Assembly (NCBI GenBank): GCA_021154515.1
Contig: JAJKIL010000339.1
Location: 1 to 5,117, forward strand
Direction: 5' to 3'
Length of the DNA: 5,117 nt
Origin: Niastella sp.
GTDB lineage: Bacteria; Bacteroidota; Bacteroidia; Chitinophagales; Chitinophagaceae
The translations under genes and the position numbers were made by a program. This document shows, one piece after another, positions 1 to 5,117 of the stretch (positions are counted from its first letter, which is position 1; the number at the start of each line of letters is the position of its first letter). The notes below the pieces were generated by a model. That model searched no databases. It was not told where the DNA came from and was given only the letters and a program-made list of their open reading frames with translations.

Positions 1-682
1 GTCCGGGTTTAGCCTCGATACTACCTTTATTAATAAGACGCCGGTTGAAACAAATACCAGCCTGGCCGTTACGCAAAACCCGCAGGTGAAGTTCTTCCAG
101 GCACGCATCAATCAAAGCGATTATACCACTGCGTACCTCAAGAGAAGTATTTTACCGGGTTTGAACTTGTTTGGCATTATTCAAACCAAGGGTTCCGGGT
201 TCGATTATACGTATTCGCCCACCAATCCCAAATACTCACGCGATTATTTTGAAGGCATAAAACCTATGCGTACCAACTATGTGGCCGGGGTATCTATTGC
301 CTGGAATATTACCAGCCTGGCAAAAATAAAGAACCAGGTAAAAGCGCAACAGTTCCTTACCGAAGCATATAGAAATGAGTACAACCTGGTGACCACCCAG
401 TTGCAGGACCAATTGGTGCTGGCCGATCAACGGATAGCCAACAGTATGCAAAGTGTGCAGGAAGTGCCGGTGCAATACAAGGCCGCTTCTGATGCTTATT
501 TGCAAAAAAGCGTTTTATATAAAAATGGATTGACCAATATTGTGGATGTGCAACAGGCGCAATATGCCCTGAACCGGGCCGAAGCCGATCTGAACGTTGC
601 CTTTATTAATGTATGGCAGTCGTTGTTACTGAAAGCTGCTGCCTCCGGCGACTTCGATCTGTTTGTAAAGCAAGTTAAGTAG
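1..682 (+). CDS. TolC-family outer-membrane efflux channel, C-terminal part (5' truncated by window edge)
   Basis: This is the exit duct of the tripartite pump, a trimeric outer-membrane beta-barrel with a periplasmic alpha-helical tunnel. The frame is already open at base 2, so 226 codons are visible before the TAG at 680-682. The family is usually about 420-480 residues, so roughly the second structural repeat is present. Visible residues 26-50 (NPQVKFFQARINQSD...) resemble the start of an OEP-repeat helix (typically NPxLxxAxAxxxxA). The LPGLNLFG stretch and the Tyr/Gly/Pro-rich residues up to about 100 fit the barrel strands and loop. A long helical stretch with many Gln and Ala follows. 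The segment near residues 174-220 (YKNGLTNIVDVQQAQ, then NVWQSLLLKAAASGD) matches the conserved end of TolC-like proteins that partner HAE-type RND pumps. A GTG at 86 lies inside the helix repeat and is valine 29 of the visible part, not the start. Substrate is unknown. Confidence 0.93.
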   Translation, partial: SGFSLDTTFINKTPVETNTSLAVTQNPQVKFFQARINQSDYTTAYLKRSILPGLNLFGIIQTKGSGFDYTYSPTNPKYSRDYFEGIKPMRTNYVAGVSIAWNITSLAKIKNQVKAQQFLTEAYRNEYNLVTTQLQDQLVLADQRIANSMQSVQEVPVQYKAASDAYLQKSVLYKNGLTNIVDVQQAQYALNRAEADLNVAFINVWQSLLLKAAASGDFDLFVKQVK

Positions 683-712
683 GTGAATGGTGAATGGTCA
701 ATGGTGAATAGT
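682..712. repeat. Degenerate 7-bp tandem repeat (GGTGAAT x4) just after the channel gene stop
   Basis: Four consecutive heptamers are readable: GGTGAAT at 682-688, GGTGAAT at 689-695, GGTCAAT at 696-702 and GGTGAAT at 703-709, followed by a partial AGT. Only one base differs among the four units. The first G is the last base of the TAG stop codon, so the array abuts the gene end. Similar heptad arrays occur in spacers of Bacteroidota genomes as I recall them, but no function is established to my knowledge. A related pair of heptamers follows the permease gene at 4028-4041. Confidence 0.8.
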
Positions 713-725
713 CCCCGAATGTAAG

Positions 726-756
726 AACCTGTCTTTTGGCAGGTTTAAAAAAGACA
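726..756 (+). promoter_or_regulatory. Overlapping alternative hairpins in the channel-permease spacer
   Basis: Hairpin A pairs AACCTGTC (726-733) with GGCAGGTT (738-745) around a TTTT loop, giving 8 pairs including one G-U. Hairpin B pairs TGTCTTTT (730-737) with AAAAGACA (749-756), giving 8 perfect pairs with an 11-nt loop. They share bases 730-737, so only one can form at a time. A has more G-C pairs and should be favoured. Neither is followed by a U-tract on the + strand, and A is followed by an A-run, so a classical intrinsic terminator is not supported. The structure sits 27 bases upstream of the permease ATG. A role in mRNA stability, processing or tuning of permease expression is inference only. 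Confidence 0.4.
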
Positions 757-783
757 AAAGTTAGTATTCCCTAAATAGAGTTT

Positions 784-3700
784 ATGAATCTGATAAGATT
801 AGCATTACGGAAACCTATAACGATACTGGTATTGGTAGCGGGGTTGTGCTTTTTTGGTATTAGCGCAGTGCGTAGCATCAAAATAGACATCTTCCCTTCG
901 CTCGATCTGCCGGTTATTTATATTTCCCACCCATTTGGTGGTTATACCCCTACCCAAATGGAAGCCTTCTTTGGAAAGAACTATGTGAACCTGTTGTTGT
1001 ATGTATCGGGCGTAAAGAGCATCGAAACAAAAAATATCCAGGGCCTGACGTTGATGAAATTGTCCTTTTATCCCGGAACCAATATGGCCCAGGCTGCAGC
1101 GGAGGTGAGCGCCTATACAAACCGTGCGCAGGCGATCTTTCCCAATGGGTCGCAACCGCCGTTTATCCTTCGGTTCGACGCCTCAACCCTGCCGGTGGGT
1201 CAACTGGTGTTAAGCAGCCCCAGCCGTAGCAATAACGAACTGATGGACCTGGCCAACGTATATGTGCGTTCTGCCTTTACATCTATTCCCGGTCTGGTTT
1301 CACCCGCGCCTTTTGGGGGTAACGTGCGTACCATTGTTATTAAAGCCGATCCCGAGTTGCTGCGTGCGCACAATATGACGCCCGATCAACTGGTAGCGGC
1401 CATCCGCATCAATAACCAAACGACGCCTTCCGGTAACGTACGTATCGGTGATAAAAACTATATTACCCCTACCAATACATTGATCAAAACCGTAAAGGAT
1501 TTTGAGAATATTCCTTTATTTAAAGGTGGTGTACAGAACGTGTATTTGCGGGATGTGGCTACGATAGAAGATGGAGCCGATATTACTTCGGGGTATGCAT
1601 TGGTAAATGGAAAACGCTCCGTATATCTGCCTATCACCAAATCAGCCGATGCCAGTACCTGGGAAGTGGTGCAGAACCTGAAAAAAGCGATCCCTAAATT
1701 CCAGGCACAGTTGCCTGATGATGTAAAACTGTCGTATGAGTTCGATCAGTCGGTATACGTAATTAATTCGGTAAAGAGTTTGATCTCGGAAGGTGCTATT
1801 GGCGCCATTCTTACCGGCTTAATGGTGTTGTTGTTCCTGGGTGATGCCCGGGGTGCGTTGATCGTGATCCTGACCATTCCTACTTCAATTATCTCAGGTG
1901 TATTGTTCCTGTCGCTGTTCCATCAAACCATCAATATCATGACGTTGAGTGGTCTGTCGCTCGCCATTGGTATTTTGGTGGATGAATCGACGGTGACGAT
2001 AGAAAATATTCACCAGCACTTTGCCATGGGCAAGTCGAAGGCGACGGCCATCTGGGATGCGTGTAAGGAAATAGCCTTTCCCAAATTGCTGATCCTGTTG
2101 TGTATCCTGGCGGTTTTTGCGCCGGCGTTCACTATGGGCGGCATTCCGGGTTCATTGTTCCTGCCGCTGGCCCTCGCCATTGCCTTCTCCATGATCACTT
2201 CTTATTTCCTGGCGCAAACATTTGTACCCATTCTGGCCAACTGGATCATGAAGGCACATCCTGCTAATCATAATAGCCAGGAGAAGATGCATACAGCCGT
2301 TGCCGGCGATCATGATACCTGGGATCAAAAGAAAATGCTGCTGGAAAAGGAGGAGAAAGATCTCACCAGGTTTGAAAAACTGCGGAACCGTTTCCTGCGT
2401 TTCCTGGGCCGCTTATATATAGTTCGTAAACCGGTGGTGATCGCCTATGTGGTGCTTGTAAGCGGTGCTGCGGTGCTGTTATTGAATAACATTGGCCGCG
2501 ACGTATTGCCGCGTACCAATTCCGGACAATTCCAGTTGCGGTTACGGGCCCCCGAAGGTTTGCGGATCGAACGCACGGAAGGTTACATGTTGAAAGCCCT
2601 GGCTAATCTCGAAGAGCTGGTAGGCAAAAAGAACATTTCCGTTACCTCTGCATTTATTGGTCAGCACCCCGGTTTGTTCAGTACCAGCCCTATTTACCTG
2701 TTTATGCCGGCGCCTAATGAAGCCGTTGTACAGGTGCAACTGAATGAAGACTATGAAGAAGATCTGGATAAGCTGAAAGAAAGGATCAGGGAGAAACTGA
2801 GTGCGACCATGCCTGATGTGAAATTGTCATTTGAACCCATTCAGTTAACAGATAAGATCCTGAGCCAGGGTTCGCCCACACCCATCGAGGTGCGGATTGC
2901 AGGCAGAAATAAAAAGCAGAACGAAGCCTATGCCCAAAAGGTAATTGACAAATTAAAAGGCATCTCTTATCTGCGCGATGTGCAATTGGGCCAGAGCACC
3001 AAATACCCGGCTATCAATATTAATATAGACAGAAACAGGGCGGCTCAACTGGGCGTAGATGTTAGCGACATCTCCCGTTCACTGATCACCTCCACCTCTT
3101 CATCCCGTTATACCGAAAAGAACGTGTGGGTAGATGAGAAATCGAACCTGTCATATGGGGTAATGGTATACGTACCTGAAAATAAAATGACGAGCGTAAA
3201 CAGCATTGGAGAGATCCCCATTTTAACCAATCAGCAACGACCTGTTTTAAGTGATGTGGCAACCCTGACGCCTGATATAACCTACGGCGAAAACGACAAC
3301 CTGGGCGCCATGCCGGTGCTGAGCGTGACCGCCAATATAAATCATAAAGACCTGGGTTCAGCCACGCGTGATGTGCAGAAAGCCCTGCAATCGATGGGCG
3401 AATTACCCCGCGGGTTAACAGTTGAACCGATAGGCTTAACTAACGTATTGACCGAGACGCTGGAAAGTTTACAAAACGGTTTGCTGGTAGCTATTGTGGT
3501 GATCTTCCTGATGCTGGCAGCGAACTTCCAGTCGTTCAAAGTATCGTTGGTGATCCTCGCCACTATACCGGCGGTAATATTAGGTTCATTGATCATGTTG
3601 AAGTTGACCGGTTCTACCCTTAACCTGCAATCGTATATGGGTATCATTATGTCGGTGGGGGTATCGATCGCCAACTCGGTTTTATTGATCACCAATGCAG

Positions 3701-4017
3701 AGCACCTGCGGTTACACAATGACAATGCCTGGGAATCGGCGAAGGAAGCGGCCGCGTTGCGCTTGCGTCCGATCCTGATGACGACCATTGCGATGGTGGC
3801 GGGTATGATCCCGATGGCTTCCGGTTTGGGTGAAGGCGGCGATCAGGCCTCACCGCTGGGACGTGCCGTAATTGGCGGTTTGATCGCCTCTACCTTTGCG
3901 GCGCTGTTTATTCTGCCCATGGTATTTGCCTGGATGCAGGGTAAAACAACCATCCAGTCGGTGTCGTTAGACCCAACCGATCGTGAAAGTAAATTTTACG
4001 AAAAGGATGCCGGGTAG
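784..4017 (+). CDS. RND-family (HAE-like) efflux transporter permease subunit, inner membrane
   Basis: This proton-driven antiporter forms the inner-membrane trimer of the pump. Its 1077 residues compare with about 1050 for AcrB, so it is full length. TM1 is near residues 11-31 (after MNLIRLALRKP). The first periplasmic porter/docking block runs to about 335. TM2-6 lie near 338-355, 359-378, 386-405, 434-452 and 458-480. A charged cytoplasmic loop covers about 490-545. TM7 is near 550-568, the second periplasmic block runs to about 895, and TM8-12 lie between about 897 and 1055. TM4 carries GILVDESTVTIENI, with D400-E401 where AcrB has D407-D408. TM10 carries GVSIANSVLLI, with A963 where AcrB has K940. 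TM11 keeps RLRPILMT (R993, T1000), matching AcrB R971 and T978. The TM4 sequence is unlike the CusA heavy-metal type, so drug, lipid or other organic export is more likely, but the substrate is not determinable. The ATG at 784 starts the typical short cytoplasmic N-terminus; no Shine-Dalgarno precedes it. The gene is intact, with no frameshift. Confidence 0.96.
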   Translation: MNLIRLALRKPITILVLVAGLCFFGISAVRSIKIDIFPSLDLPVIYISHPFGGYTPTQMEAFFGKNYVNLLLYVSGVKSIETKNIQGLTLMKLSFYPGTNMAQAAAEVSAYTNRAQAIFPNGSQPPFILRFDASTLPVGQLVLSSPSRSNNELMDLANVYVRSAFTSIPGLVSPAPFGGNVRTIVIKADPELLRAHNMTPDQLVAAIRINNQTTPSGNVRIGDKNYITPTNTLIKTVKDFENIPLFKGGVQNVYLRDVATIEDGADITSGYALVNGKRSVYLPITKSADASTWEVVQNLKKAIPKFQAQLPDDVKLSYEFDQSVYVINSVKSLISEGAIGAILTGLMVLLFLGDARGALIVILTIPTSIISGVLFLSLFHQTINIMTLSGLSLAIGILVDESTVTIENIHQHFAMGKSKATAIWDACKEIAFPKLLILLCILAVFAPAFTMGGIPGSLFLPLALAIAFSMITSYFLAQTFVPILANWIMKAHPANHNSQEKMHTAVAGDHDTWDQKKMLLEKEEKDLTRFEKLRNRFLRFLGRLYIVRKPVVIAYVVLVSGAAVLLLNNIGRDVLPRTNSGQFQLRLRAPEGLRIERTEGYMLKALANLEELVGKKNISVTSAFIGQHPGLFSTSPIYLFMPAPNEAVVQVQLNEDYEEDLDKLKERIREKLSATMPDVKLSFEPIQLTDKILSQGSPTPIEVRIAGRNKKQNEAYAQKVIDKLKGISYLRDVQLGQSTKYPAININIDRNRAAQLGVDVSDISRSLITSTSSSRYTEKNVWVDEKSNLSYGVMVYVPENKMTSVNSIGEIPILTNQQRPVLSDVATLTPDITYGENDNLGAMPVLSVTANINHKDLGSATRDVQKALQSMGELPRGLTVEPIGLTNVLTETLESLQNGLLVAIVVIFLMLAANFQSFKVSLVILATIPAVILGSLIMLKLTGSTLNLQSYMGIIMSVGVSIANSVLLITNAEHLRLHNDNAWESAKEAAALRLRPILMTTIAMVAGMIPMASGLGEGGDQASPLGRAVIGGLIASTFAALFILPMVFAWMQGKTTIQSVSLDPTDRESKFYEKDAG

Positions 4018-4027
4018 GAAACCATAT

Positions 4028-4041
4028 AGTAAATAGTAATT
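4028..4041. repeat. Two 7-bp tandem units (AGTAAAT, AGTAATT) just after the permease gene
   Basis: Read as ATAGTAA twice (4026-4032 and 4033-4039) the repeat is perfect. Read in the phase of the other spacer it is AGTAAAT (4028-4034) then AGTAATT (4035-4041). In that phase it resembles the GGTGAAT array at 682-712, with a common RGTRAAT pattern. With only two units in AT-rich DNA, chance is a real possibility. It overlaps the candidate -7 element at 4037-4044. Confidence 0.45.
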
Positions 4042-4044
4042 TTG
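4037..4044 (+). promoter_or_regulatory. Candidate Bacteroidota -7 promoter element (TAATTTTG) upstream of the adaptor gene
   Basis: TAATTTTG is an exact match to the TAnnTTTG -7 consensus of the Bacteroidota primary sigma factor. It would place a transcription start near 4050, about 20 bases before the adaptor ATG at 4070. No TTG or TTTG -33 element is visible about 19-21 bases further upstream, where the permease gene ends (GGTAGGAAACC). If active, it would be a weak internal promoter letting the adaptor be made separately from the upstream genes. It may be a chance match in an AT-rich spacer. Confidence 0.3.
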
Positions 4045-4069
4045 TAGTACATCATAGAAAACAGCGAAT

Positions 4070-5117
4070 ATGCAACTGAGAAATTTAATACATAAAGCAA
4101 AGGGTCTCACAGCAATAATCAATACGCCTTTGACCCTGATCGCAGGCGTTGGCCTGATGGCTTTATTACCCGCCTGTAATTCAACCAATGGAGAAGAGGC
4201 CCCCAAAAATAAAGTGGAAGCCCCCGCTGTACCTGCCGTAGAAACCGTACCCCTGCAAAAAGGCATGTTGTCGACTAATTTGTCAATACCCGGCGAGTTG
4301 ATCGCTTTTCAACAGGTTGACCTGTATGCGAAAGAAAACAGCTTTGTAAAAAAGTTGTATGCAGATGTGGGCACTGAAGTAAAAGCCGGTCAATTGCTGG
4401 CCACTATGGAAGCGCCTGAACTGACTTCGCTGGAATCAGCTGCCCAATCAAGATTGAAATCGCAGGAAGCTGTTTACATCGCCAGTAAAGCCAACTATGA
4501 CCGCTTGCTGGAAACCAGCAAAACACCGGGTACCGTTTCGCAAAATGACCTGGACCAGGCACTGGCAAAAAAGAACTCAGATTTTGCCCAGTGGGATGCG
4601 GCAAAAGCGCAATACCGCGAAGTTGCCGACAGAAAAGGATATTTAGAGATCAGAGCGCCTTTCAATGGCGTCATCACCACCCGTAACGCTAACCCCGGCG
4701 CCTATGTGGGCCCTTCGGGTAAAGGCTCTGAGTTCCCGCTGTTCACGCTGCAGGAGCAAAAGAAATTGCGTCTGGTGATCTATGTACCGGAAGCTTATAC
4801 CGGTTACCTCGATCAACAGGATAAAGTGAACTTTACCGTGAATGCGTTCCCCAATGAAAAATTCACCGCCCAGGTAAAAAGACTGGCTGGTGCACTGGAC
4901 CTCAAACTGCGTTCGCAACGCATTGAGATGGATGTGGCCAACGAGAAAAAAAGATTATTGCCCGGCATGGTATCGAGTGTGATCATTCCTTTATCAACCA
5001 AGGACAGCTCCTTCATTCTGCCCAAATCGGCTGTTGTTAGCTCACAGGAAAGAGTGTTTGTGATAAAAATAGTGAATGGCAAAGCGGAGTGGGTTGATGT
5101 AAAGAAAGGACGCGAGA
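4070..5117 (+). CDS. RND efflux periplasmic adaptor (membrane fusion protein), lipoprotein, 3' truncated by window edge
   Basis: This adaptor links the permease to the outer-membrane channel. It has 349 complete codons and is still open at the right edge. Related adaptors are about 370-400 residues, so only the end of the membrane-proximal domain should be missing. The ATG at 4070 is the first start after an in-frame TAG at 4055-4057. A basic start (R4, H8, K9, K11), a hydrophobic core (about 21-33) and LLPAC indicate a lipoprotein signal with acylated C36. An Asn/Glu/Lys/Pro-rich linker follows. The first half of the lipoyl (barrel-sandwich) domain is near 78-118, with the typical DVGTEVKAGQLLATMEAPEL. 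A coiled-coil hairpin rich in Ala, Gln and Lys spans about 119-190, and the returning lipoyl half (LEIRAPFNGVITTRNANPGAYVG) runs from 192 to about 214. The beta-barrel starts near 230 (LRLVIYVPE), and LLPGMVSSVIIPL near 306-318 is typical of its end. Spacing to the permease is 52 bp on the same strand, consistent with one operon. No Shine-Dalgarno is seen. Confidence 0.94.
   Translation, partial: MQLRNLIHKAKGLTAIINTPLTLIAGVGLMALLPACNSTNGEEAPKNKVEAPAVPAVETVPLQKGMLSTNLSIPGELIAFQQVDLYAKENSFVKKLYADVGTEVKAGQLLATMEAPELTSLESAAQSRLKSQEAVYIASKANYDRLLETSKTPGTVSQNDLDQALAKKNSDFAQWDAAKAQYREVADRKGYLEIRAPFNGVITTRNANPGAYVGPSGKGSEFPLFTLQEQKKLRLVIYVPEAYTGYLDQQDKVNFTVNAFPNEKFTAQVKRLAGALDLKLRSQRIEMDVANEKKRLLPGMVSSVIIPLSTKDSSFILPKSAVVSSQERVFVIKIVNGKAEWVDVKKGRE

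Noticed and set aside
236..505. 89-residue minus-strand open frame in the channel gene
   Set aside because: It is fully antisense to a well-supported TolC-family coding region, with a composition lacking domain-like features.
86..682. Channel gene starting at the GTG at 86
   Set aside because: The frame is open to base 2 and the upstream residues continue a TolC-family helix repeat. The GTG encodes an internal valine, so the gene is truncated by the window edge.
726..755. Intrinsic terminator between channel and permease genes
   Set aside because: Stem A is good, but on the + strand it is followed by an A-run, and on the minus strand by CTTAC. There is no U-tract in either direction.
700..783. 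Bacteroidota promoter directly upstream of the permease
   Set aside because: I looked for TAnnTTTG with an upstream TTG in this spacer and found no acceptable pair. The TTTTG at 734-738 is not preceded by TA at the right distance.
3342..3788. 148-residue open frame on the minus strand
   Set aside because: It lies entirely antisense to the TM8-TM11 coding region of the permease, shows no recognisable domain, and is best explained as a shadow of that gene's codon use.
784..4017. Heavy-metal (CusA/CzcA-type) RND permease
   Set aside because: The TM4 motif (VDESTVTIENIH) and the absence of a visible methionine-pair metal relay fit the HAE-like group better. Neighbouring genes also show no metal-binding signature.
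4404..5082. Several overlapping minus-strand open frames at the right end
   Set aside because: All are antisense to the adaptor gene, whose + strand frame contains clear lipoyl, hairpin and beta-barrel features and is simply cut by the window edge.

Overview
The window holds one co-directional (+ strand) gene cluster for a tripartite RND efflux pump. A TolC-family outer-membrane channel is cut by the left edge (1-682). A complete 1077-residue RND inner-membrane permease follows (784-4017). A lipoprotein periplasmic adaptor is cut by the right edge (4070-5117). No mobile element, RNA gene, CRISPR array or phage gene is visible, and nearly every base is accounted for by these three genes and two short spacers.

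The source looks like a Bacteroidota bacterium, plausibly of the Chitinophagaceae type. The base composition is moderate, no start codon has a Shine-Dalgarno sequence, a TAnnTTTG-type -7 element lies before the adaptor gene, and the adaptor is a lipoprotein. The AT-rich spacers carry degenerate 7-bp tandem repeats, which I associate with this phylum. The taxonomic call is an inference from style, not from a marker gene.

Layout: the channel gene's C-terminal 226 codons end at 682. A 101-bp spacer contains four heptamer repeats and two overlapping, mutually exclusive hairpins. The permease gene follows. A 52-bp spacer contains two more heptamers and a possible internal promoter element. The adaptor gene then runs off the end. 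Its reading frame is open but never closes inside the window, so a search for complete ORFs would miss it.

How the genes work together: the permease takes substrate from the periplasm or outer leaflet using proton-motive force, the lipid-anchored adaptor bridges the periplasm, and the TolC-like channel is the exit duct. The substrate cannot be read from the sequence. The order channel-permease-adaptor differs from the textbook adaptor-permease(-channel) order of acrAB and mexAB-oprM. The most interesting protein-level observation is the proton-relay region of the permease: the AcrB Asp-Asp pair of TM4 is Asp-Glu (D400-E401), and the essential TM10 lysine (AcrB K940) aligns with alanine (A963). 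This is probably a subfamily trait rather than a defect. I see no evidence of an entirely new system here.
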